Assembly (NCBI GenBank): GCA_024635585.1
Contig: JAGXIP010000093.1
Span: 1-43,089, forward strand
DNA from: Saccharicrinis sp.
Lineage (GTDB): Bacteria > Bacteroidota > Bacteroidia > Bacteroidales > Marinilabiliaceae
Length of the DNA: 43,089 nucleotides
Direction: 5' to 3'
A model generated the notes under the pieces. The model was not told the origin of the DNA. It made no database searches and saw only the letters and a program-made list of their open reading frames with translations. Positions 8,226 through 17,113 of this stretch are shown piece after piece. How positions within the stretch are numbered: the stretch's first letter is position 1; each line of letters starts with the position of its first letter. The translations under genes were made by a program, and so were the position numbers.

Positions 8226-11200
8226 ATGAAGAGCCAAAAAATAATGAACAAACTAAAGCGTTACAAACAGTGCGGTATTATTGCATTCACCTGTGTTTTT
8301 ATTTATTTACTTACACCGGCAGCCATTGCACAAACAACTGAATCCACAAAACAGGGCATCGAAGCGGTCGCCCCCTGTTCCATCGATCTTACCAAACCAA
8401 CCTTGTTTGTAGTCCCCTACTCTCACCTCGATGATATTTGGAGATGGTCCTACGTACAAACTGTGCGCGATTATTTAAAAAATACTTTAGATGAAAATTT
8501 TGAAGCCTTTGAAAAGTATCCAAATTATACATTCAATTGGTCGGGTGCAAGTCGTTACCAAATGATGCAGGAATATTTTCCTGAACGTTACGAAGAATTG
8601 AAGAAATGGGTAGCAGCAGGTCGTTGGTATCCGGCAGGTAGTGCATGGGTAGAAACCGATGTGCTCGTTCCATCTTCAGAATTAACTATTCGACAAATAC
8701 TTGTGGGAAATGAGTTTTTTCAAAATGAGTTTGGAATTGGGAGTAGTGAATTTATGATTCCAGATTGTTTTGGGTTTTCTTATGCGCTTCCTTCTATTTT
8801 AAATCATTGCGGTATTCGAGGTTTTTCAACACAAAAGTTAACGTGGAACTCGGCAAACGGCATTCCTTTTAACATTGGCCGCTGGGTTGGTCCTGATGGA
8901 AAAGGCGTTTTGGTTGCTCTTAATGCCGGTAATTATGCCGGTGAACATACGGTAGATTACACGAATGACGAAGCTACTCTCGAGCGTTTAAGAGAAAACG
9001 AAAAACTAGGTGGCCTGCCAATTGATTACTATTACTTTGGTGGTGGCGATAGACGAAACAATGCTGACCGAGGTGGTGTTATCAGGCAAGTGAACATTGA
9101 AAACATTGAAAAAATGGTTGGTAGTGATGGCCCGGTTAAGGTAATATCAGGAAAAGCTGACCTAATGTTTGAAGCAATTACAGACAAACAAGCTGAAAGA
9201 TTTCCGATATGGAATAAAGACTTATTGCTTGTACAACATTCTACTGGTGTACTTTCTTCGCAAGCGTATACTAAAAAACTTAACCGCGATGCAGAACTAC
9301 TTGCTGATGCCGCTGAACGTGCTGCTGTTTCTGCGCATCTACTAAATGGGTCTGAATATCCACAAGGCGCTATTAATAAAGGTTGGGAGCTAGCTCTTCG
9401 TAATCAGTTTCATGATAACCTTCCTGGAACTTCTATCCCTTTTGCTTATGAGCAAGGATGGAATGATGGAATTATTGCATTAAATAAATTTTCAGGAGTG
9501 TATAGTGATGCTATTGGAACCATGGCAAAATCATTAAATACCGATGTCCCTGGTATTCCTGTTGTGGTGTTTAACCCACTTTCAATTCCGCGTAAGGATA
9601 ATGTGGAAGCATTTATTCCTGATGAATTAGCAAACGCAGGAACTCTTGCCGTGTTTAATGCTTTAGGAAAAGAGGTGCTGTCGCAAATTATTACCGGATT
9701 TGATAGCGAAAAACGAATTTTGTTTAAAGCAGATCTTCCTCCGGTAGGTGCAGCAGTTTATTCTATACAAGAAGCAAAATCGAAATTGAGTAATTCAGAG
9801 CTTATTGTGCGCGAAAATTATTTAGAAAATAGTTTTTATAAAGTAAGCATTGACGCTAATGGAGATATATCAAGCATTTTTGATAAAAAATTAGATAAGG
9901 AACTTCTTGAAAAACCAGCTCAAATTGAAATTGGGCCAGACTTTCCAAAGAATAAACCCGCATGGCGAATTTATTGGGAAGATATAAAACAACCTGCTCG
10001 CAGTGTTGCATCTAGTCCTATTTCCGTAAAAATTATTGAAGATGGAGCATTACGTGTAGCGATTGAGGTGATACGTGAAGTTGAAGGTTCAACAATTGTT
10101 CAACGAATTCGACTTTCAGCAGGGGCTGATGGTAGCAGGGTAGAAGTGGAGAATAAGGTAGATTGGAAAACACGTGGTGGTTTATTAAAGGCCGCATTCC
10201 ATCTTACCGCTAGTGCTCCAAAAGCCACCTATAATATAGATTTGGGCGTAATACAACGTGAAAATAGACATGAAAGTCAATACGAAGTACCCCATCATGC
10301 CTGGTTCGATTTAACTGATAGTTCTGGTGATTATGGTGTGTCTATCCTTTCAGGATACAAATATGGTAGTGATAAGGTAGATGATAATACAATACGCCTT
10401 ACCTTAATTCATGGCCCCGACACCAAAGATAGCCAGCAAGAAGTTGTTGACGATGGTATAATGAGCGAACAAAGGTGGCAAGACTGGGGAAGACATGAAT
10501 TTACTTATGCAATTACCGGCCATAAAGGAGATTGGGCTGAAGGTAAAACACACTGGGAGGCGATGCGTTTTGAGCAACGTCCAGCCGCTTTTGAAGTGCC
10601 TAAATATAAGGGTAATGCAAGCTCATTCTCTTTATTTAATGTTAGTAACGATCAGGTAAACCTTCAAGCTGTTAAAATGGCCGAAGATGGTTCTGGTATT
10701 GTAGTAAGGCTTCAGGAATTACAAGGTAAAGTCAGCAATTGTGTAACACTTTCTGCCAAGTTGCCTATTCTTTCCGCAGAAGCACTTGATGGTGCCGAGC
10801 GAGCAAGAGATGTAAAATATCCTATTAAAAAAGGAAAGCTTAGTTTAGACTTTACCCCATTTGAATTAAAAACAATAAAACTAAATATAAAAGGAGCCTC
10901 TGCGTATGCAGGTTTAACAAAACCCGTTCCCTTGGATTATGATGCCGATGTAATCAGCTACAACTCTAATCCCGAAGATGGATATGATGAATTTTTAATG
11001 GAAGAGCGCCGAGATAGAAGCGAAGGCCATAAAGGTAGTTTTGATGGAAAAGGAGGAACTTACCCCGGTGAGATGTTAGGGGATAAAATAAAAATGGGGA
11101 ATGTTGAATTTGTACTTGGTCCAACAGGAAACACAGAATATAATGCAGTTGAATGTTTGGGACAAGAAATTAAATTGCCTGAAGGCACAAAAGTCTTGCA

Positions 11201-11660
11201 TATTTTAGCAGCAGCCGATGTAGATACTGATGTTACTTTTAAGGCTGGCGATAAAGAATTTCCCGTGAAAGTAGGTGGATGGGTTGGTAATTTAGGATGC
11301 TGGGACAACCGGGAATTTGAAGGATATGTTGCAGAAGTATCTTATTCTATGCGTAATAATTTAAAATCAATTAAACCTGCTTATATCCGTAACCAGCGTG
11401 TTGCATGGTTTGCCACTCACCACCATAGAACCAATGGCGATGCCTATTATGAGCATAGTTACATGTTTGCCTACAGGTTAGAAATACCCGAAGGCGCCAC
11501 AAGCATAACCCTGCCAAATTCTCGATTTATTCGCATTATGGCAATGAGTGTTGGCGACGAAGGCTACGCAAAAGCTTTACAATCGCCATTTGAAGATTTG
11601 CACCGCGATGGTGATTTCAACGAAAGGTTTGATAATCCACAAAAAACAGGTGCGTTATGA
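8226..11660 (+). CDS. GH38 alpha-mannosidase, secreted
   Basis: ATG 8226 is chosen (1144 residues); ATG 8244 would also leave a full signal peptide, which ends near AAIAQ. The GH38 catalytic domain opens with PYSHLDDIWRW, giving zinc ligands H67 and D69. The nucleophile is D180 in IPDCFGFS, and the third zinc-ligand histidine is H396 in RNQFHDNLPGTS. The alpha-mannosidase middle domain and the C-terminal beta-domain follow. After about residue 890 there is an extra ~230-residue beta-rich region of the kind often appended to bacterial GH38. Established: retaining zinc-dependent alpha-mannosidases. Inferred: exo-release of mannose from oligosaccharides in the periplasm. The stop overlaps the next start (ATGATG), showing translational coupling with the mutarotase relic. 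Confidence 0.88.
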   Translation: MKSQKIMNKLKRYKQCGIIAFTCVFIYLLTPAAIAQTTESTKQGIEAVAPCSIDLTKPTLFVVPYSHLDDIWRWSYVQTVRDYLKNTLDENFEAFEKYPNYTFNWSGASRYQMMQEYFPERYEELKKWVAAGRWYPAGSAWVETDVLVPSSELTIRQILVGNEFFQNEFGIGSSEFMIPDCFGFSYALPSILNHCGIRGFSTQKLTWNSANGIPFNIGRWVGPDGKGVLVALNAGNYAGEHTVDYTNDEATLERLRENEKLGGLPIDYYYFGGGDRRNNADRGGVIRQVNIENIEKMVGSDGPVKVISGKADLMFEAITDKQAERFPIWNKDLLLVQHSTGVLSSQAYTKKLNRDAELLADAAERAAVSAHLLNGSEYPQGAINKGWELALRNQFHDNLPGTSIPFAYEQGWNDGIIALNKFSGVYSDAIGTMAKSLNTDVPGIPVVVFNPLSIPRKDNVEAFIPDELANAGTLAVFNALGKEVLSQIITGFDSEKRILFKADLPPVGAAVYSIQEAKSKLSNSELIVRENYLENSFYKVSIDANGDISSIFDKKLDKELLEKPAQIEIGPDFPKNKPAWRIYWEDIKQPARSVASSPISVKIIEDGALRVAIEVIREVEGSTIVQRIRLSAGADGSRVEVENKVDWKTRGGLLKAAFHLTASAPKATYNIDLGVIQRENRHESQYEVPHHAWFDLTDSSGDYGVSILSGYKYGSDKVDDNTIRLTLIHGPDTKDSQQEVVDDGIMSEQRWQDWGRHEFTYAITGHKGDWAEGKTHWEAMRFEQRPAAFEVPKYKGNASSFSLFNVSNDQVNLQAVKMAEDGSGIVVRLQELQGKVSNCVTLSAKLPILSAEALDGAERARDVKYPIKKGKLSLDFTPFELKTIKLNIKGASAYAGLTKPVPLDYDADVISYNSNPEDGYDEFLMEERRDRSEGHKGSFDGKGGTYPGEMLGDKIKMGNVEFVLGPTGNTEYNAVECLGQEIKLPEGTKVLHILAAADVDTDVTFKAGDKEFPVKVGGWVGNLGCWDNREFEGYVAEVSYSMRNNLKSIKPAYIRNQRVAWFATHHHRTNGDAYYEHSYMFAYRLEIPEGATSITLPNSRFIRIMAMSVGDEGYAKALQSPFEDLHRDGDFNERFDNPQKTGAL

Positions 11661-12169
11661 TGACTAACATCGAAGAGGTGTTGATTCCCGATCGAATCAC
11701 CTTAAAAAATGGAAATGGAAATCTTCGTTATCTCCAACTTCTTTTTAATGGAGCCGAAGCTCATCTCTATTTTGCAATTGACGATATTAAGGCGGTCACC
11801 GTCACCGGCCTCAAAGGGCAACGCTATATTAATCAGCTCAAGCCAGGGGAACCTCTCCAAACTCAAACCGGCCCAGTTTCATTTTCGGCAGAAACCGACC
11901 GTATTTATACAAATACAGGGCATGACTGCACCATCATTGATTCCGTGCATAAGCGCAACATTCACATTTCAAAGGAAAACAGCCTTTCGACTGTTGTGTG
12001 GAATCCTTGGATTGATAAATCCATCCGAATGCCGGATTTTGGCGCACATGAATATTTGGAGATGGTTTGTGTGTAAACTGCCAATTGCGGCCCTAACCCA
12101 GTAATACTATCTCCCGGGAAAACACATGCTTTGCGACTTAATATGCATGTTCGTGAAAATATAAATTAA
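11657..12169 (+). pseudogene. Decayed D-hexose-6-phosphate mutarotase (aldose epimerase) gene
   Basis: The C-terminal part (YFAIDDIKAVTVTGL, ETDRIYTNTGHDC, MPDFGAHEYLEMVCV) matches the YeaD-like aldose/hexose-6-phosphate mutarotase family. Two lesions are visible. First, the short N-terminus (through NGAEAHLY) joins directly to the late part of the fold, so roughly half of the ~270-300 residue protein, including the central catalytic core, is missing. Second, TAA at 12074-12076 stands where the family has glutamate (MVCVE). The frame then continues with family-like sequence (TANCGPNPVILSPGKTHALR) to TAA 12167-12169, consistent with a GAA to TAA change. It overlaps the GH38 stop. A working copy would interconvert sugar anomers next to ManA. 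Confidence 0.7.
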
Positions 12170-12209
12170 GATTGCTTATCGCACTTTATCCTAACGTCAA
12201 AACAAACTT

Positions 12210-13469
12210 ATGAAACAAACATTTCGTCAAAAATTCTCTAAAACGCTGGCATTGATTCTTCCGGGGATTTTTCTGCTTGGTTTTAATATCGGTACAGGAA
12301 GCGTAACGGCAATGGCAAAGGCAGGAGCCGAATACGGCATGTCGATGTTATGGACAATTATAGCATCGTGTTTTACCACCTATTTCTTGATTAACCTTTA
12401 TGGAAAATATACCCTTGTAACTGGCGAAACAGCTTTGCAGGCCTTTCGTAAGCATATTCATCCCGCTATGGGAATTTTCTTTATTGTGGCACTTACGGCG
12501 GGCGTATCCGGCAGTGTGATAGGTGTGATGGGGATTATAGCAGACATTTGCCACGAGTGGTCAAAAACAGTAATCACAGGTGGAATTTCTCCCGTACTCT
12601 TTGCAGGATTTTTCATCTCAATGGTTTACTTCATTTTTTGGAATGGAAAAACCAAGTTTTTTGAAAGAGCTTTGGCGGTGATAGTGGCCATAATGGCTGC
12701 AAGTTTTATACTTAACTTTTTCATTATGATGCCTCCTCCAATCGATATTTTAAAAGGCATGATTCCAAGCATTCCCTATTCGCCGGAAGGTCAAGGTAAC
12801 GGCTCTCTTATAGTAATTGCCTCCTTAGTTGGCACAACTGTTTTTTCCGGTTTATTCATTATACGAACCACCTTGGTAAAAGAAGCGGGCTGGACCATCA
12901 ACGATATGAAAAAGCAGCGCAACGATGCCATCTTTTCGGTAAGCTTAATGTTTGTTATTAGCGCGGCAATTATGGCGGCAGCTGCAGGTACATTGTATGC
13001 CGAGGGTCTTGGCCTTTCGGATGCTTCTCAAATGATAAGTATGTTGGAGCCTTTGGCCGGTAAACTGGCCACTTCAATATTTGCCATAGGAATTGTGTCG
13101 GCGGGTGTTTCGTCACAATTTCCCAATGTGTTGATGTTGCCCTGGTTACTTTGCGATTACAATCAATCGGAACGTAAGATGACCCTTCCAAAATATAGAG
13201 TTATGGTGCTTCTTATATCGCTACTTGGGTTTATTGTGCCTGTTTTTGGAGCCAAACCCGTTTTTGTGATGATTGTTTCACAGGCTTTTAACTCAATTAT
13301 ATTACCCATCACGGTAGCTTGTATTCTATATCTCGGAAATCGTAAGGATTTGGTAGGAACACAAAAAAATACTTTAGCCGTCAATCTATTTCTTATCGCT
13401 GTACTATTATTCTCAATCGTCACATCAATAATGGGGATAAATGGAGTAATTCAAATTATAACAGGATAA
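12210..13469 (+). CDS. Nramp-like inner-membrane transporter lacking canonical metal-binding motif
   Basis: A 419-residue protein with about 11 predicted hydrophobic segments, starting at ATG 12210. The first segment, GFNIGTGSVTAMAKAGAEYG, lines up with Nramp helix 1 (DPGNxxT...AGAxYG), but the metal-binding Asp and Asn are missing. The helix 6 region VGTTVFSGLFIIRTTLVKE lacks the A/MPHN-type methionine motif. Established: Nramp proteins carry Mn2+/Fe2+ with protons. Inferred: this divergent branch may not transport these metals. Its position four bases before manA and next to glycan genes would fit a solute or cation carrier tied to the pathway, but this is a guess. Confidence 0.7.
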   Translation: MKQTFRQKFSKTLALILPGIFLLGFNIGTGSVTAMAKAGAEYGMSMLWTIIASCFTTYFLINLYGKYTLVTGETALQAFRKHIHPAMGIFFIVALTAGVSGSVIGVMGIIADICHEWSKTVITGGISPVLFAGFFISMVYFIFWNGKTKFFERALAVIVAIMAASFILNFFIMMPPPIDILKGMIPSIPYSPEGQGNGSLIVIASLVGTTVFSGLFIIRTTLVKEAGWTINDMKKQRNDAIFSVSLMFVISAAIMAAAAGTLYAEGLGLSDASQMISMLEPLAGKLATSIFAIGIVSAGVSSQFPNVLMLPWLLCDYNQSERKMTLPKYRVMVLLISLLGFIVPVFGAKPVFVMIVSQAFNSIILPITVACILYLGNRKDLVGTQKNTLAVNLFLIAVLLFSIVTSIMGINGVIQIITG

Positions 13470-13473
13470 AAAC

Positions 13474-14577
13474 ATGAAGATACCAAACGTACTCTTTTTA
13501 CAGCCCAACCGGGTTTGGCGAACATACCCAGGGGGTAAAAAGCTTGATATAATCGAAGGGAATAGCGAGCCAAATGACACCCATTTCCCGGAGGATTGGA
13601 TTGGCTCAACCACCCGTGCCATAAACAAAGGTCGCGAACACTTGACGGAAGAAGGTTTGTCAAAAGTAACCGTTGATGGAGAAACGCTTACTTTAAAAGC
13701 GCTGTGCGAAAAGTACCCCGATGCTATGCTTGGAGCAGAACATGTTAAGAAATATGGGGTGAACACCCAGTTTTTATTCAAGTTTCTGGATTCGGCTATA
13801 CGCTTGCATATCCAGTGTCATCCAACCATTTCTTTTGCTCAGAAGCACCTTAACAGCAACTCTGGAAAAACCGAGGCTTATGTTATTTTGAGCATTCGGG
13901 ATGAGGTGAAAGAACCTTATATTTTTATGGGCTTTCAGCATCCTCCTGCAAAGGAAGATTTTAAACGGATGGTCGAAGAACAGGACCGCAATGCGATACT
14001 CGCATGTTTCGATAAAGTGCCGATTAAACCTGGCGATGTTTTTATGGTTCCCGGGGGAATGCCTCACGCCATTGGAGAAGGTGTTTTTATGATGGAAATT
14101 ATGGAGCCGACCGATTTTGCCGTTCGCATTGAGTTTGAGCGGGGAGGGTATGTGCTGCCCGAAGAATCGCGTTTTATGAACCGAGGAATTGATTTTGCCC
14201 TCTCTATGTTTAACTACGAGTCCACTTCGGTCGAGACTATCAAAGAACGCTTCTTCTGTGAGCCAAAAATAGCTGAAAAACAAAATAACAGTGCCGAATA
14301 TATATTGATTGACGAACACAAAACAAGCTGTTTTAAAGTAAATCGTATTGAAGTAAAAGATAGCTATACGAAAGTGTCGGATTCATTTTATATAGGAGTG
14401 GTTGTAAAAGGTTCAGGCACTATTAATATGGAAGGCAAATCCTACCATATTAGTGAAGGCTCGAAATTTTTTATCCCTTACATTACGGATAAGGTTAACT
14501 ATACAACGGAAAACGGAATGGAAATAATAGCAACATTTCCGCCTGAAAAAGGATGGGAATCTAATGTGAAAATTTGA
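13474..14577 (+). CDS. manA: Mannose-6-phosphate isomerase, class I
   Basis: A 367-residue cytoplasmic protein starting at ATG 13474, four bases after the transporter stop. The zinc site of class I phosphomannose isomerases is visible: Q114 and H116 in HIQCHP, E134 in GKTEAY, and about H198 in GGMPHAIGEG. The C-terminal cupin half (about 270-360) is present. Reaction: D-mannose 6-phosphate to D-fructose 6-phosphate. In this setting it links mannose released by GH38 and GH92 to glycolysis, and it is the strongest hint that mannose is a main product of the locus. The length is usual for the short bacterial form. Confidence 0.88.
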   Translation: MKIPNVLFLQPNRVWRTYPGGKKLDIIEGNSEPNDTHFPEDWIGSTTRAINKGREHLTEEGLSKVTVDGETLTLKALCEKYPDAMLGAEHVKKYGVNTQFLFKFLDSAIRLHIQCHPTISFAQKHLNSNSGKTEAYVILSIRDEVKEPYIFMGFQHPPAKEDFKRMVEEQDRNAILACFDKVPIKPGDVFMVPGGMPHAIGEGVFMMEIMEPTDFAVRIEFERGGYVLPEESRFMNRGIDFALSMFNYESTSVETIKERFFCEPKIAEKQNNSAEYILIDEHKTSCFKVNRIEVKDSYTKVSDSFYIGVVVKGSGTINMEGKSYHISEGSKFFIPYITDKVNYTTENGMEIIATFPPEKGWESNVKI

Positions 14578-14605
14578 GCACAATATTATTTAAAAAGCAA
14601 TTTCT

Positions 14606-16155
14606 ATGAAATATATACTTAAAATGCTTTTATGTCCTTGCATTATTCTAATGTTTGGATCAGCAATGAATGTTTTACAGGCAAAGGTCAACGATGACGG
14701 AAAGAGCAACAAATCAACCAATCAGCCCAATGTGATTTTTTTTTCGACCGATGATCTCAATGACTGGGTTGGCCCCCTGGGTTACAATCAGGCTAAAACG
14801 CCCAATTTAGATCGTTTGGCAAAACAAGGGGTAGTTTTTTCGTATGCCCATGCTCCCTGCGTTTTCTGTGCCCCTTCGCGAGCTGCTATTACGACAGGGA
14901 TGAATGCTTCAACAACGGGTTGTTACGGAGAAGATCCATTTCAATACGATCATCCGGATCTCACCACAATGCAAATGGCGTTTAAACAAGGTGGATACAC
15001 TACCTATGGTGCAGGTAAAATCTATCATCACAGGGGTGGTTTTGTCGATTTAAGGGGCTGGGACAAATATTTCTCGCGCAGCCAGGAAATGAGGGACATG
15101 GGCTGGGAAATGAATGGTTACCACATGAATGATGTGCCACTTCCAAACCCATACCCTTATAGTCCCTATTACACTAAAACAGGCAGGGAAGGGGGCTCGG
15201 CACTGCATCTCGAATGGGGGCCAATCGCAAATGAACAGGAAGATGATATGGTAGATGCCATGCGCACGAATTGGGCTTGCGATATTCTTCAGCAAAAACA
15301 CAACAAACCTTTTTTTCTTGCTTTGGGAATGTATTCGCCCCATTACCCAAATTATGCCCCTCAAAAGTATTTTGACATGTACGATCTGGATGCCATACGG
15401 CTTCCTCCATTTAAAGAAGATGACTTGGATGATCTGCCTGACGGAATACGTAAAAGGATGACGAACCGATCGAAACAACATCAGGAACTGGAAGAATTGG
15501 GAGTTTTAAAGGAAGCCGTACGTGCTTACCTTGCTTCCGTATCTTTTGCCGATGCCATGTTGGGTCGTGTTATGGATGCTTTGGATGCAAGTAAATATAA
15601 AAACAATACGATTATTGTTTTTTTTGGAGCGACCAGGGCTTTCACCATGGCGAAAAAATGCACTGGGGCAAACATACCCTTTGGCAGCGCACATCGCATG
15701 TTCCATTTATCTGGGCCGGCAAAGGCATTCCTAAAAATAAAAAAGTAAATATATCGGTTAGTCTAATCGATATGTATCCGACTTTCATCGAACTCTGCAA
15801 TCTTCCAAAGGTTAACAACCTCGAAGGCCTGTCACTTGCATCTTCTCTGAAAAAACCATCCGGCAAAACAGACAGAAATGTATTTCTTCCGAGCAACGAG
15901 AAGGGAAGTTATGCGGTGATAAACACAAATTGGCGATATATCAAGTACTTCGACGGTGGAGAAGAATTGTACAATGTGAAGGAAGATCCCAACGAATGGT
16001 ACAATTTGGCAGGGGATGAAAAATACAGACCGGTTATGGAGGAAATGAAAAAATCGGCTCCTAAAGTATTTGCACCGGAAGTTACTCCGAAAAATGAGTT
16101 GAAACTTGTCATTGAAGGGGACTCGTTTCATTGGGAAAGGAAAACTAAAAAATAG
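14606..16155 (+). pseudogene. S1-family sulfatase (iduronate-2-sulfatase-like), frameshifted
   Basis: The first 345 or so residues contain a signal peptide, the N-terminal metal-site STDDLN, and VFCAPSR with the cysteine C88 that becomes formylglycine. The frame then breaks at a run of eight T at 15618-15625. Downstream, another frame continues with the expected WSDQG-type region, GKHTLW, SLIDMYPTF and the C-terminal end at TAG 16153-16155. The intact relative at 21243 reads smoothly across the site. Removing two T or adding one restores the frame, giving a ~516-residue sulfatase. It may be a real mutation, phase variation, or a sequencing error. If functional it would remove sulfate esters in the periplasm. 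Next gene: bicupin 28 nt on. Confidence 0.8.
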
Positions 16156-16183
16156 TAAGAAACAAATTTAAATACTTCGTAAA

Positions 16184-16966
16184 ATGAAAAATACTTTAGT
16201 CATTTTATTCTTGATGATAACTTATAGTTTTTCAGCCTTGTCACAACAGCAGGAGAAACTAAATACAACGGTTTATGATTGGAATAAATTATCGGTAGAA
16301 CACACAAAATCAGGCGAGAAGAGGCATGTTCTTAAAGGTTGTACCAATGCGTTGAGCTATTTTGACATACATGTTACAACTTTAAAATCAGGAAAAGTTT
16401 CTCCTGATAATTTTCACAGTTCCAAAGAAGAAAAATTGATAATTATAAAAGATGGCAACCTGGAGCAAAGCCTTAATGGCGAAAAGAAAGTACTTGGGCA
16501 GGGAAGCGTAACGCTTGTTATGCCTGGCGACAAATTAGAAATAAAGAATGTGGGAAATTCTACGGCCTCCTATTATTTGCTTAGCTGGAAAGTGGAGAAA
16601 ACAATTAACAATGAACTCGCTATAAATTGCGGTGGTTCTAAATTTTACGATTATAACGAGATAGAATTCCGAAAATCAACTAAAGGAGGAACACGACAGT
16701 TTATGAGGCGCCCTACTGCGACTTTTAACGAACTGGAAATGCACACAACCACATTAAATGAAAATACTGCCAGCCATGCCGAGCATGTTCATGAATCAGA
16801 AGAAATTATTCTTGTAATTAAAGGTGAAGTTGAAGAAAGTATTAATGGTGCACAGTACAAAGCCGGTCCCGGTTCGCTGATTCTACTATTAAATAACGAT
16901 TCTCACGGCATTAGAAACGTTGGAACGGGACAGTGCGAGTATTTTGCATTTAAATGGACAAAATAG
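16184..16966 (+). CDS. Secreted two-cupin protein
   Basis: A 260-residue protein with signal peptide (about 1-20, ending SALSQ). Two cupin folds follow: residues about 50-135, and about 175-258. The second keeps a complete metal site, H201 and H203 (HAEHVHESEE), E207, and H241 (DSHGIRNVG). The first has NFHSSKEEK and lacks the full set, so it is probably structural. Cupins of this type act as isomerases of uronates, small-molecule dioxygenases or sugar binders; the reaction here is unknown. Being exported and flanked by a sulfatase and GH92, it probably acts on a released sugar or sugar derivative. Confidence 0.6.
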   Translation: MKNTLVILFLMITYSFSALSQQQEKLNTTVYDWNKLSVEHTKSGEKRHVLKGCTNALSYFDIHVTTLKSGKVSPDNFHSSKEEKLIIIKDGNLEQSLNGEKKVLGQGSVTLVMPGDKLEIKNVGNSTASYYLLSWKVEKTINNELAINCGGSKFYDYNEIEFRKSTKGGTRQFMRRPTATFNELEMHTTTLNENTASHAEHVHESEEIILVIKGEVEESINGAQYKAGPGSLILLLNNDSHGIRNVGTGQCEYFAFKWTK

Positions 16967-16986
16967 ATAGAAACATGTAAAATATG

Positions 16987-17004
16987 ATAGCTCAGTTAAG
17001 CTAT
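16987..17004 (+). terminator. Weak hairpin after bicupin gene
   Basis: ATAGCT and AGCTAT form a six-base stem around a six-base loop, followed by TTGTTTTG. It is short and AT-rich, so at best a weak terminator or attenuator. The remaining ~100 bases before the GH92 start show no other structure I can name. Confidence 0.25.
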
Positions 17005-17113
17005 TTGTTTTGTCAAAATACAAGTTTTATAGCCTGAGTCCGGAAAAAATAGAGCATTTCTTTGTTAGAAAGGAGATGCAATTTCTCTTTAAATGTCTAA
17101 AAATAAATGAATT

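Noticed and set aside
11709-12104. Overlapping reading frame within the mutarotase region
   Set aside because: It is a shifted frame with no recognisable motif; the family similarity is in the frame starting at 11657.
16987-17004. Riboswitch upstream of GH92
   Set aside because: Only a six-base AT-rich stem is visible, and no known riboswitch core could be recognised.
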